From assembly GCA_029243605.1 (NCBI GenBank), contig JAQWRT010000030.1, positions 124,001 to 188,000 of the forward strand: a stretch of DNA of 64,000 bases, in the 5' to 3' direction. Below the pieces are notes generated by a model. That model worked only from the letters and a program-made list of their open reading frames with translations. It searched no databases and was not told the DNA's origin. The translations under genes were made by a program, and so were the position numbers. Source of the DNA: Myxococcota bacterium. GTDB taxonomy: Bacteria; Myxococcota_A; UBA9160; UBA4427. Positions 16,870 through 25,218 of the stretch are shown in pieces (position 1 is the first letter of the stretch; every line of letters starts with the position of its first letter).

Positions 16870-18261
16870 TCAGGAGAGATTTCGGTCGCGCAGGACGCTC
16901 CACACCGTCATGGCCAGGATCCTCAGGTCGAGGACCATGGACCAGTTCCGGATGTAGTAGATATCGTGCTCAATGCGCGCGTGGAGAGACGTATCTCCTC
17001 GAAGGCCGTGGACCTGGGCCCATCCCGTCATGCCGGATTTGACCTTGTGGCGAAGCATGTAGCTGGGGATCTCCCGGCGGAACGCCTGAATCAACTCGGC
17101 CTGCTCGGGCCGTGGGCCCACAAGGCTCATTTCGCCCTTCAAGACGTTCCAGAGTTGGGGGAGTTCGTCGAGGCTGAAACGTCTGAGCCAAGCGCCAAAA
17201 CGAGTCCGTCTGGGATCGTTGGCTTGTGACCAGGAAGGTCCCGTCTTTTCGGCATCGCGCTTCATCGTTCGAAGCTTTTGCATGGCGAAAATCCTGCCAT
17301 CGAGTCCCATTCTCCGTTGGCGATAGAAGACGGGCAACCCCGAAGACAAGACGATGCCCGCTGCCAGGATCGAGAGCACGGGAGCGAAAACCAGTAGCCC
17401 CAGAGCGCTCCCGACGATATCGAAGGCACGCTTCTGAACCGAAGCCCAACCGACCAGCGGGCTTTCTCTCAGATGAATGATCGGAATTCCGTCGAAGTTC
17501 TCGACCGAACTTCGCAGGGTGGCCACGCGAAGAAGATCGGGAGCCAAGATCACGCTCGCCACCTCATCGTCCAAATCCGCCAGCACCTTCTCGAGTCGAG
17601 CAGACTCTTCAACGTCCAGGGCGATGATCACATGATCGACTCGCCTCTCGGAGAGAACGTGTTTGAGGTCGGCATAGCTCCCTAGGACAGGGACCGAACC
17701 ACGAGTGCCATCCGCGCTTCCCTCACGCAAGAGCCCGATAACGTGCATTCCCGCGTCGGGGTGGACGCGAATGCGGTCGATGATCTCCCCGGAGAGCCGC
17801 CCGCTTCCCACCACCAACGCGAAGCGGCGGTTGTAGCCCTTCCGCCGGGCCAAACGCAGGATGCTCCGGACGACCACTCTTTCCGTGATCAGGGTCAACG
17901 GCACGCTCAGCGCAAAGATCCCGACCACGGCACGAGAAAACGAGTAGCTGCGAAGGAAAAACGAGATGGCCAGCAAGACCACAAGGGCTGCGCTGGTGGC
18001 CCATCCGATTTGTGCCGCCTCGTTCCAGAAGGAGCCCAGGCGCTTGGGCTCGTAAACCCCCTGGCCCTGGAGCATATAGGCATAAACGGGCAGAATGGCA
18101 CCTAGCGCCAACGCGTATTCAGAGAGCGGGGGCATGCCTCGCGGGGCCTCGAAGCCCACCCCAAATCGCAACCCGTAGGCACCCAGCCAGAGCAGCGCCA
18201 CCAGGGCGAGGTCGCCCAGCGTCAGCAAGCTCCGAAATATTTCTCCGTGGCGATAGAGCAA
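16870..18261 (-). CDS. Exopolysaccharide polyprenyl glycosylphosphotransferase (WcaJ/WbaP type)
   Basis: 463 residues. It transfers a sugar-1-phosphate from a nucleotide sugar to undecaprenyl phosphate, the first membrane step of an exopolysaccharide repeat unit. The N-terminal half has four hydrophobic segments (about 14-32, 46-66, 84-104, 110-130) and a Rossmann-like CoA-binding/NAD-like domain starting [15 protein letters not shown] (about 146). A fifth membrane or re-entrant helix ([21 protein letters not shown]) precedes the catalytic domain with the bacterial sugar transferase signature: [40 protein letters not shown] (catalytic Asp-Glu) and LVGPRPE. The family is certain; the sugar (glucose or galactose) cannot be told. 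The glycosyltransferase gene ends 17 bases away on the opposite strand. Confidence 0.94.
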   Translation of the reverse strand: MLYRHGEIFRSLLTLGDLALVALLWLGAYGLRFGVGFEAPRGMPPLSEYALALGAILPVYAYMLQGQGVYEPKRLGSFWNEAAQIGWATSAALVVLLAISFFLRSYSFSRAVVGIFALSVPLTLITERVVVRSILRLARRKGYNRRFALVVGSGRLSGEIIDRIRVHPDAGMHVIGLLREGSADGTRGSVPVLGSYADLKHVLSERRVDHVIIALDVEESARLEKVLADLDDEVASVILAPDLLRVATLRSSVENFDGIPIIHLRESPLVGWASVQKRAFDIVGSALGLLVFAPVLSILAAGIVLSSGLPVFYRQRRMGLDGRIFAMQKLRTMKRDAEKTGPSWSQANDPRRTRFGAWLRRFSLDELPQLWNVLKGEMSLVGPRPEQAELIQAFRREIPSYMLRHKVKSGMTGWAQVHGLRGDTSLHARIEHDIYYIRNWSMVLDLRILAMTVWSVLRDRNLS

Positions 18262-18408
18262 TCCGAGCGCCTCCGGGCACCTTGATATCGGGGTTCGTCT
18301 GGAATTCTAGGAGCGGGCGATCAGGGTGCGAGCGCTACCGCGAGTACGACGCGAGTACGTGAGGGAATCCGAGGCTGCTTCAGCCCCGGGAGATTTTCGA
18401 TCCCCGAA

Positions 18409-19641
18409 TCAATCCGCGTCCCGGGCATCCATCTCGACCACTTCTTTCAATTCGTTCAGGAAATCCGGTAAAGCCGAAACCACCCGACTCCAATTGGGGA
18501 TCTGCGGAGCCCCCATGGGATCTCGCACAAAATTAAGCCCGGCTCCCCGCAGCGCACTGGAAAACGTTTCCACGGCGACCTCCTCGGCGTGGCGATCGAA
18601 TTGGAGACCGTTGAGTTGGGCGTCGTTGCTATAGCTGGCGATTGCGTCCTGGGCCGTTCGCACGTAGGCCGCGATCATCGTGTTCAGGAAGCCTGCCTCG
18701 AACTCCACACCATAACTCGCAAGGTTCCGAATGATCGAAGAGGCAATATCCCCGACCATTCGATGCAGACCCTGGCCCGAATCGTTCTGGGAAAGCTGCT
18801 GATGTTTGTGCTCGTAATTTTCCACCAGCTCAACCTGGCAAATTCGCTTCAGCGCGCTGTTCCGAAAAACCTCGGCCAACACGCCAACTTCGAGTCCCCA
18901 ATCCGCCGGGATGCGGTTGGCTCGGATCAGGTCCGTGGTCATGGAACACTCGCCCGCAAGGGGATACCGAAAGGACTCGAGGTACTCGAGCAGGGGAATC
19001 GGCCCGAGTACGGATTTCATGGAGCGAAGCAGGGGCACCATGAAGAGCCGGGTCACCCGGCCGTGGAGGCGATCGGTCACCCGCCCGTAATAGCCCTTGG
19101 CGAACTCGTAGTTCATGTTGGGGTTGGCCGTCGGATAACAGAGTCGGGCCAGGAGTTCGCGATCGTAGTCGACGATGTCGCAATCGTGGGTGGCCACCAC
19201 CCGCGCCTGCTGGGTAGCCAGCACGTACCCGTAGCCAAGCCAATTGGCCCTGCCCTTCCCGTCGACCCCCGGGTGGAGCCCCTCGGCTCCCAATTTATCC
19301 AGCAGCCCCCGAACGCGCGGTCCGTCGTTCCAGACCACGGTGGGCGAGCCGCCTCCAATGCATTTCACGCCCCCGAAGAGCCCTCGCATCTCACGGAACT
19401 CTTCGAAATCCGTCGGGCCCGACAAGCTGACCACCACCTGCTTCAGGTAGCGAACCTGGCCGAGTTCCTCGATGATGCCCTTCAGGGCCGGCCCGCGGGT
19501 CTCGCTGAAGAGCGAGGGCAGGACCAGGGCGATGGGACGCTCGCTCGAGTAGTGGAGGAGTTCTCTCTCCAGGCGAGGGAGATCCGTAGCGCCCAGACGA
19601 TGGAGCGCCGTGATCACGCCCGTCTGATGAAAGTCCGACAT
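18409..19641 (-). CDS. Glucosyl-3-phosphoglycerate synthase-like glycosyltransferase (GT81 type)
   Basis: 410 residues from ATG 19641 (MSDFHQTGVITALHRLG). Homologues make glucosyl-3-phosphoglycerate, precursor of the compatible solute glucosylglycerate, from NDP-glucose and 3-phosphoglycerate; a related group makes the mannosyl version. The GT-A fold shows ALVLPSLF near the N-terminus, the metal-binding DxD as HDCDIVDYD, a conserved FAKGYYGRVTDRLHGRVTRL, and GLEVGVLAEVF in the acceptor region. The upstream TTG 19677 start adds 12 non-conserved residues and is not preferred. The phosphatase needed to finish glucosylglycerate is not adjacent, so the pathway is incomplete in this window. It lies on one strand with the PilZ gene upstream and the polyprenyl transferase downstream. 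Confidence 0.8.
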   Translation of the reverse strand: MSDFHQTGVITALHRLGATDLPRLERELLHYSSERPIALVLPSLFSETRGPALKGIIEELGQVRYLKQVVVSLSGPTDFEEFREMRGLFGGVKCIGGGSPTVVWNDGPRVRGLLDKLGAEGLHPGVDGKGRANWLGYGYVLATQQARVVATHDCDIVDYDRELLARLCYPTANPNMNYEFAKGYYGRVTDRLHGRVTRLFMVPLLRSMKSVLGPIPLLEYLESFRYPLAGECSMTTDLIRANRIPADWGLEVGVLAEVFRNSALKRICQVELVENYEHKHQQLSQNDSGQGLHRMVGDIASSIIRNLASYGVEFEAGFLNTMIAAYVRTAQDAIASYSNDAQLNGLQFDRHAEEVAVETFSSALRGAGLNFVRDPMGAPQIPNWSRVVSALPDFLNELKEVVEMDARDAD

Positions 19642-19695
19642 GGCCCAGACACTCGCACCACGGCATGCGGACTTCAAGCAAGCAAGCCCAGCGTC

Positions 19696-20049
19696 CTAAG
19701 CGCTGAGTTGCGCCTCCTCGCTCTGAGCGAAGCGCTCGAGAAGGGCTCGGCCTCGGCCCTCGAGCTCGTCGAATTCGAGCCCCACATCGAGGGTCAGAGG
19801 GTCGACTTCGGTGGCCCATGCCACGGTCCCCGTCGCTGTAACTAGCTGACCCAGAACAGAAAATGTCAGTCTCAGGACATCGCCGAGAGCGATCTCGCAG
19901 GCCACAGCCCGAAACCGGATCCCGCCGCTAGAGACGTCCAGAGCGCGCCCCTCCACGGCCCGGTCGCCGAGTTCGGCGAAGGAAACGATCTGATTCATGG
20001 GAATCCGCTGAAATTGCCGACGATCCCGACCTGTTCGGATCATAAACAT
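19696..20049 (-). CDS. Single-domain PilZ protein (cyclic di-GMP receptor)
   Basis: 117 residues. PilZ domains bind cyclic di-GMP. The binding residues are present: an Arg-rich RxxxR site in RDRRQFQRIP and the DVSSGGIRF (D/NxSxxG) motif. The remainder is a six-strand barrel ending VGLEFDEL, then a short helix. ATG 20049 is chosen, with AGGGGC just upstream; the longer open frame crosses a low-complexity proline run and lacks protein character. It follows the degenerate polymerase gene by 113 bases and precedes the GT81 gene by 54 bases. It may couple cyclic di-GMP to envelope or polysaccharide functions encoded downstream (inference). Confidence 0.88.
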   Translation of the reverse strand: MFMIRTGRDRRQFQRIPMNQIVSFAELGDRAVEGRALDVSSGGIRFRAVACEIALGDVLRLTFSVLGQLVTATGTVAWATEVDPLTLDVGLEFDELEGRGRALLERFAQSEEAQLSA

Positions 20050-20055
20050 GCCCCT

Positions 20056-20072
20056 GGGGGGTGGGGGGGGGG
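20056..20072. repeat. Homopolymeric G tracts (6 G, T, 10 G) in the PilZ leader
   Basis: Plus-strand G runs at 20056-20061 and 20063-20072, split by one T, lie 7-23 bases upstream of the PilZ start codon. A run of ten identical bases is the sort that slips during replication and can switch expression by changing spacing; whether this happens is unknown. Confidence 0.6.
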
Positions 20073-20081
20073 AACGAGCAC

Positions 20082-20113
20082 GGGAGGCCCGAAAGCGAGG
20101 CTGCGGGCCTCCC
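20082..20113 (-). terminator. Strong hairpin downstream of the degenerate Y-family polymerase gene
   Basis: GGGAGGCCCG (20082-20091) and CGGGCCTCCC (20104-20113) form a perfect 10-bp stem with a 12-base loop, between the polymerase-like gene and the PilZ gene. There is no U-tract on the minus strand, so it may be a terminator, a processing site or an mRNA stabiliser. Confidence 0.4.
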
Positions 20114-20162
20114 CCCCTATCGGTCGACCCGCTCGGACACTTGAGCGCTTTTTTCGGGGTTT

Positions 20163-21251
20163 TCAGGAGGAGCGTGGTGCCCTGAAGAGGTCGAGCTGTC
20201 GCTGCAAGGCTCCCTCGTGGGACAATCCGCCCAGGGTCAGGCCCAACCCCCGATAGAGCTCCCCGGCCACGTCGCCGCGCTGGAAGGACTCGCGCCCCAG
20301 GCGGGCGATCTGCGGAGCGTCCCCGCACCCACCTTCCGGGGTCAGAGACCGGGTAATCACGCTGCCGTCCTCGCGTACGAGGCGAACTGCCAGACGCGCG
20401 GCCCTGAGCCCCCGCCGCTCGAGCCCCGAAGCCAGGGCCGAGGCCAAGCTCTCCAGGGCCTCGCTCACCACCGCCGCTTCCCGGGTGGGTTCGGCGAAGG
20501 TCACCCCCTTCGCCATGGTACGCGGCTGGGCGGCGACCCTAACCGGACTTCGGTCCCGGCCCTCGGCGGCCTCCAGGATCGCCAATCCGTGGTTTCCGAA
20601 CTCCCGACCGAGCACCCCCGCCCCGAGCGCGAGCACCTGGGCCACTGTGGTCGCCCCCATTTCGGCCAGCCGTTGCTCGGTCTTTTTTCCGACCCGGGGC
20701 AGGCAGCCCGCGGCCAGAGGCGCCAGAAACTCCGGCACCTCGCGGCCGGGAAGCCAGCGAACCCCCTGGCTCCCCACCGAATCGGCGGCCAGCCGGGCGA
20801 GGAATTTCGACGGAGCGGCCCCCACGCGCAGGGGCAGAAAGAGTTCTTCGGCGGCGCGCGGAACCAGACCCTCGAGCACCCCGGCGAGAACCGAGGGGCG
20901 ACCATGCAGTTCGGCGAAGACCGTCCCGAGTTGGCGCGTCTCGACCTCGTCGAAGACCTGGGTCAGAAGCGTGACCAGCGCGCCCGACGCCTCCCGGTAG
21001 CGCCGCATGTTGGTGGGAACCCGCACTGCGAGAGGACAGAGGCGAAGCGCCTGCTCCATGGGCATGCCCTCCTCCACGCCCAGCTGGAGGGCGTCGGGGG
21101 TCGCCGACTGGACCTTCCCTCGCTTGGCGGGGTCTCCGCCCACCAGAAAGGGGCGATCGCTCAGAGCCGGCGCCGCGCGTTTCTCGACCTCGGCATAGAA
21201 ATTCGGCACCTCGGCGAAAAGAACCATCGGCTCGGCAGCGGCGCCCTTCAT
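20163..21251 (-). CDS. Catalytically degenerate Y-family DNA polymerase homologue (ImuB-like) with clamp-binding motif
   Basis: 362 residues. The N-terminal half aligns with DinB/ImuB enzymes: VLFAEVPNFYAEVEKR (10-25), MPMEQALRLCP (63-73), then a thumb/fingers helix-hairpin-helix region with GCLPRVGKKTEQRLAEMGA and a little-finger domain. The catalytic carboxylates are lost: the first Asp is Glu14, and the SIDEA motif reads QLGTVFAEL, giving Gly109 and Thr110 for the Asp-Glu pair. The nucleotide-binding YEAR segment is also absent (TPDAL, 51-55). The C-terminus ends with QLDLF (352-356), a classical beta-clamp binding motif. Loss of catalysis with clamp binding is the pattern of ImuB, which bridges the clamp and DnaE2, but neither imuA nor dnaE2 is in this window. 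The start overlaps the upstream stop as ATGA. Confidence 0.78.
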   Translation of the reverse strand: MKGAAAEPMVLFAEVPNFYAEVEKRAAPALSDRPFLVGGDPAKRGKVQSATPDALQLGVEEGMPMEQALRLCPLAVRVPTNMRRYREASGALVTLLTQVFDEVETRQLGTVFAELHGRPSVLAGVLEGLVPRAAEELFLPLRVGAAPSKFLARLAADSVGSQGVRWLPGREVPEFLAPLAAGCLPRVGKKTEQRLAEMGATTVAQVLALGAGVLGREFGNHGLAILEAAEGRDRSPVRVAAQPRTMAKGVTFAEPTREAAVVSEALESLASALASGLERRGLRAARLAVRLVREDGSVITRSLTPEGGCGDAPQIARLGRESFQRGDVAGELYRGLGLTLGGLSHEGALQRQLDLFRAPRSS

Positions 21252-23848
21252 GAAGCCGGCTCGAGGAGCAGCGGGGAGGCACTCTCCTCTTCAATCTCAA
21301 GCCGACCGATGGGGAGCGGATGCACTCGGCCCCGCCACCAAGCCGGGATTCCGTCGTCCCGGTGCGGGTGGGCGGGATGCTCGGATTGTCCGGGGGCCAG
21401 GACCGTGTGCAGGACATCGGGCTTGGCCAGATCTACCGCCATGCGATAGAGCGAAGCGCTCTCGACGTTGAAACCCAGACCCACCGACTGGGCGGTCGCC
21501 AGAGTATTCCGGTCCCCCCCCACCCTGTACCCCTCGAGCCTCTGTCCCCCGGCAAAGGCGTTCGCCCCGGCTGGAAAGGAGCGAAATGCCATGACCTGGA
21601 GTCTGCCCCAGGACCAGTCCTGGCGGTTGGACCCGAGTCGCCGGACCAGGGTGGTCCAGGTACGGCGGAGGCTGGCGCGCAAAGCCTTCACCACCCGATC
21701 CCGTTCGGCCCAGCCCGAAGCCCCAGGATCGCGATCCGCCGCCATCAGGACTCGGCCCACCACCATCGAGGGCCGAACCCCAGGCAACGCCAGATAGCGA
21801 CCAAGGAGGGACGCGCCAAAGGATTCTTCGAAGAGCGCGGGAAAAAGATGCCTATTCAGGACCGAGTAGGCGGCGGCCCCTGGGCTGTCCACCGACAAGT
21901 TGCCGTCCCAGCGCGAGAGCAGCTCAGCGATTTCCTGGGCCTCCTCGGTCAGGGGTTCCCCGAGGCGAGCCAGGCGCAGCAGCGCCGGAACCACCTCGTC
22001 GGCATCCCTGAGTCCTACGTCGACTTGCAGGGCCGCGGCTTCGTCCAGATCGAGGCGATGCCCGCCCGAAACCGCTGTCGGGGCTCCCCCTGCGCCAGTG
22101 AGCTCGGCCAGGCGTTGATCCAGGCGTTTTTGCCGCTCACCGGGGCGCCAGAGCCACTCGATCCCCGCGTCCTTCAGACCGTCTCCGATCTTGCCATCGG
22201 AAAAGACCGCCCAACCCCGACCTCCCTGCCCAGCCGCCGAAGCCGATGCATCCAGCCGCACCGCCGGTAGATCCGAATAGGCGATCCGCTCGCGCCAGTC
22301 GTAGATTTTCATCCGGGCGGGTACCGGAACCAGCCCGGAGGGCAGAGCCCGTCGAGGCAACCAACCCGCCAGCTGAATTCCCGCATCCCCCGCGCTATCC
22401 GAGTAGACCACGGCCACCACGGGTGAGTGGTGCTCGGCTAGGGACGCACGCAGTTGGTCCGAGTTCTGAGCGCCGGCCAGGCCAAGCAGCCCCGAGAAGT
22501 CGTCTCCGGCCACCGCACCCGTCCAAGCCACCGCCAGGGGGGAAGGCGGGATGCCATTCACCGACGCCGCTTGATCCGAGGCCGCTGCCGACCCGAGGAG
22601 CGAATTCACCAGAGGACCGTGACGGGTAGAGCGGATCTCGAGTTCCTCTTCGCGCAGGCCGGCAACCCCGCGCACCCGGATCACCTCCCGACGGATCTCG
22701 AGAGGCATCCACCGCGATCCGTCGTGGTAGCGCGAAGTGGACTCGCGAACGGTCTCCATATAGAGATCCACGGTGACCGCTCCCGCGGAAACCGCCGCCC
22801 AGGCGAGGGCCGCATTCCGGCCCGCCCAGAAAATAGGAATCCCCGGAATCGTCGCGCCCGCGACGTCCAAATCCGGGCCGCGCAGATGCGCCTCATAGAC
22901 CAGAGCCGGGGCCGTGGCGGGCAGCTGGAAATCGGCAAGCACTAGGGGCAGCCCCTCCTTTGTGGATCGGCCACCCAGCACCCAGGCGGTCCCTCCCCCC
23001 ACCCGCACCGAAGCCCCCAACGAGGGACCTGAAGCCGCCTCGGGAAAATCCTCGAGCGGGCGAGCCCGGGGCACGGGCACGTCGAGGGTGGGTCGTCCAC
23101 CCGAGCGCTCCACCGCGCCCGCCTCACCGCCGGGCCTAAACGGAGCGGCCAGTCGCCCTCCCAGGACGCGAATCAACTCGTCGAGGACCAGACCCGTCTG
23201 CAATCCGTTGCTGCTGCTCCACGCGATCAGCTTCACCAGCGCCAGGGAATCGGCTGGGGACCAATCCGCGATCGTGGAAACCTCACCTTTGAGGGTGACG
23301 GGCCCCACTAGGCGGCCGCTTCGCACCCCCGCGAGCTGATCGTTCACTCCCGCGGCATAGGCCGTCAAAATATCCAGAGCCCCTGGCGCCACGGCGCTGA
23401 TCTGCCGGTCGGCCAGGCGACCGATTCCCAGGGTGCGCGCGAGTTGGTCGCCGGGCAGACCCGACTCGCCCACGATCTCCGCGGTTCGGCCCCGGGCGAC
23501 CCGACGCAGCCAGAGCATCTGGGACAATCGGTCCTGGGCGTGGACGAGACCGAGCCCACGCCAGGCCTCGAGATCGACCACGGCCTCAATGTGGGGAATC
23601 CCCCTGGCATCGCGAAGGATCGAAACCGGCGCCTCCAGCCCGTCGACGACCCGCTGGCCGGATTCGGGCGGAAAGGCCGCCCGGACCACCTCCATCCGAT
23701 CCGCCGCGTGGGCCCCGAGCCAGATCAAGCCCGCGAGCAGCCCGACGAGTGCCAAGCCCCTGGAGGGATTGAGGCCGGAGGGCCACCCAAAACCTCGCGG
23801 CAGCGCAACCCGCCACCTCTGGGCGATTTTCCATCGGCTCCGTGCCAC
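21248..23848 (-). CDS. Penicillin-acylase-family (S45) protein with degenerate active site
   Basis: 866 residues, normal for the family precursor. An N-terminal membrane helix (about 31-49, LALVGLLAGLIWLGAHA) suggests export or anchoring. The alpha-chain part is recognisable (RDARGIPHIEA, GLGLVHAQDRL, ADWSPADSLAL), as is the beta-chain part (PALVYEAHL, IPGIPIFWAGRNAALAW, STRHGPLVN). Active enzymes cut themselves before a Ser in a SNxW motif; here the site is GGGTAW, with Gly286 in the Ser position and Thr287 next to it. The later Asn-containing loop (WNN in penicillin G acylase) is also not found. It may be a non-enzymatic relative or use Thr287 as nucleophile. Acyl-homoserine lactone and beta-lactam acylases are the usual family functions, so no substrate is assigned. 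It is coupled to the polymerase-like gene. Confidence 0.82.
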   Translation of the reverse strand: MARSRWKIAQRWRVALPRGFGWPSGLNPSRGLALVGLLAGLIWLGAHAADRMEVVRAAFPPESGQRVVDGLEAPVSILRDARGIPHIEAVVDLEAWRGLGLVHAQDRLSQMLWLRRVARGRTAEIVGESGLPGDQLARTLGIGRLADRQISAVAPGALDILTAYAAGVNDQLAGVRSGRLVGPVTLKGEVSTIADWSPADSLALVKLIAWSSSNGLQTGLVLDELIRVLGGRLAAPFRPGGEAGAVERSGGRPTLDVPVPRARPLEDFPEAASGPSLGASVRVGGGTAWVLGGRSTKEGLPLVLADFQLPATAPALVYEAHLRGPDLDVAGATIPGIPIFWAGRNAALAWAAVSAGAVTVDLYMETVRESTSRYHDGSRWMPLEIRREVIRVRGVAGLREEELEIRSTRHGPLVNSLLGSAAASDQAASVNGIPPSPLAVAWTGAVAGDDFSGLLGLAGAQNSDQLRASLAEHHSPVVAVVYSDSAGDAGIQLAGWLPRRALPSGLVPVPARMKIYDWRERIAYSDLPAVRLDASASAAGQGGRGWAVFSDGKIGDGLKDAGIEWLWRPGERQKRLDQRLAELTGAGGAPTAVSGGHRLDLDEAAALQVDVGLRDADEVVPALLRLARLGEPLTEEAQEIAELLSRWDGNLSVDSPGAAAYSVLNRHLFPALFEESFGASLLGRYLALPGVRPSMVVGRVLMAADRDPGASGWAERDRVVKALRASLRRTWTTLVRRLGSNRQDWSWGRLQVMAFRSFPAGANAFAGGQRLEGYRVGGDRNTLATAQSVGLGFNVESASLYRMAVDLAKPDVLHTVLAPGQSEHPAHPHRDDGIPAWWRGRVHPLPIGRLEIEEESASPLLLEPAS

Positions 23849-23916
23849 CTGCTACCCCCGGAGCGCGAGTGTAGCGACCCCACGCAGCCCGGGTGACCGT
23901 TCCAAAAAACCAATGA

Positions 23917-23945
23917 TTGTCTAAGGGTTGGACGGTCGGTAGACT
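23917..23945 (+). promoter_or_regulatory. Predicted sigma-70 promoter of pgk-tpiA-secG
   Basis: TTGTCT (23917-23922), exactly 17 bases, then TAGACT (23940-23945). Transcription would begin about 23952, leaving a 5' leader of about 67 bases before the pgk start. It lies in the divergent spacer shared with the penicillin-acylase-like gene. Confidence 0.5.
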
Positions 23946-24018
23946 GCCGCGTCGTCGCCTCCACGGCCCCCCACCGTTGGATCGGCCCGACCCGCTAACC
24001 CATGAGAAAAGGCCCGGC

Positions 24019-25218
24019 GTGAAATTGAAGACTCTCGATGACTGGCTGTCCCCCCGTGAGCCCGGGGTCGCCCCACTGCGGGGGCAACGGGTATTCGTTC
24101 GGGCGGATCTCAACGTTCCCCTGGACGGCGGCGCGATTGTCGATGACACCCGACTCCGCGCTTCGGCGGGCAGCATTCAGCGACTGTGCGCGGCGGGAGC
24201 AAAGGTCATTCTGGCTTCCCATCTCGGTCGGCCCAAGGGAAAGCGGGTCTCGGACCTTTCCCTCGCTCCCCTCGCTCCCGCTCTGGCATCGCTGACCGGG
24301 TTGCGAGTCGCGTTTGTTTCCGACTGCGTGGGCGAGGAAGTCGAGCGGGCTGTGGCCGGGTTGGGCGACGGAGAAATCCTGCTCCTGGAGAATCTGCGCT
24401 TCCATGCCGGAGAAACCGAGAACGATCCCGACTTCGCCGGCGCCCTGGCCGAGTTGGCCGATCTCTACGTCAACGACGCCTTTGGCACCGCTCATCGTGC
24501 CCACGCCTCGACGAGCGGCATGGTGGCCGGGGTCGAGGCCGCCGCCGCGGGCGATCTGATGCTCAATGAACTGAGCCATCTCGGCCAGATCCTCGAACCC
24601 GAGAGACCCCTGCTCTGCCTGCTGGGCGGGGCCAAGGTTTCGGACAAGCTGGGCGTCCTCCAGAACCTGGCGAAGAGCGCCGACGTCCTCGCCGTGGGAG
24701 GAGCCATGGCCTACACGTTCCTGGCGGCCCAGGGGAAGAGTGTGGGCGAATCCCTAGTCGAAGACGCGCGACTCGAGGATGCGCGGGCGCTCATGAAGAG
24801 TGCCGAGGCGGGCGAGTGCCGCCTGCTCCTCCCCTCGGATCACCGGATCAGCCAGAGCCTGGACGGCTCGACCGAATCCCGGGTCGTCGAATCGATTCCC
24901 GACGGCTGGATGGGCGTCGACATCGGCCCCGAAACCGCGAACCGCTACGCCCGGGAGGCCACCGACGCCAAGACCCTACTTTGGAACGGGCCCATGGGAA
25001 TCTTTGAAGTCGCGGCCTTCGCGGAGGGGACCGAAACCATCGCCCAGGCTGTCGCAAATTCCTCGGCCACAACGGTCGTCGGCGGTGGTGACTCCCTGGC
25101 CGCGGTCAACAAACTCGGGGTCGGCGATCGAATCGACCATCTCTCTACCGGCGGCGGAGCCTCCCTCGAATTTGTCCAGGGCCTCCACCTGCCGGGCGTA
25201 GAAGCCTTGGAGCGGTGA
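24019..25218 (+). CDS. pgk: Phosphoglycerate kinase
   Basis: 399 residues. It transfers phosphate between 1,3-bisphosphoglycerate and ADP in glycolysis, reversibly in gluconeogenesis (cytosol). Motifs: VFVRADLNVPLD near residue 25, DTRLRASAGSI, SHLGRPKG, LLLENLRFHAGE, VNDAFGTAHRAHAS (substrate site), LLGGAKVSDKLGVLQNL and the nucleotide-binding GPMGIFEVAAF with late GGGDSLAAV. GTG 24019 is chosen because AAAAGG lies 6 bases upstream; the longer open frame starting at 23917 would overlap the promoter. The stop overlaps the tpiA start (TGATG). Confidence 0.97.
   Translation: MKLKTLDDWLSPREPGVAPLRGQRVFVRADLNVPLDGGAIVDDTRLRASAGSIQRLCAAGAKVILASHLGRPKGKRVSDLSLAPLAPALASLTGLRVAFVSDCVGEEVERAVAGLGDGEILLLENLRFHAGETENDPDFAGALAELADLYVNDAFGTAHRAHASTSGMVAGVEAAAAGDLMLNELSHLGQILEPERPLLCLLGGAKVSDKLGVLQNLAKSADVLAVGGAMAYTFLAAQGKSVGESLVEDARLEDARALMKSAEAGECRLLLPSDHRISQSLDGSTESRVVESIPDGWMGVDIGPETANRYAREATDAKTLLWNGPMGIFEVAAFAEGTETIAQAVANSSATTVVGGGDSLAAVNKLGVGDRIDHLSTGGGASLEFVQGLHLPGVEALER

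Noticed and set aside
18589-19845. A 418-codon plus-strand frame over the GT81 gene
   Set aside because: Mirror frame of a conserved gene; His/Gly/Pro-rich shadow composition.
22138-22938. The Gln308 in the acylase ADFQL segment as a further catalytic loss
   Set aside because: Penicillin G acylase itself has Gln at this place (GPQFG), so it is not evidence for inactivation.
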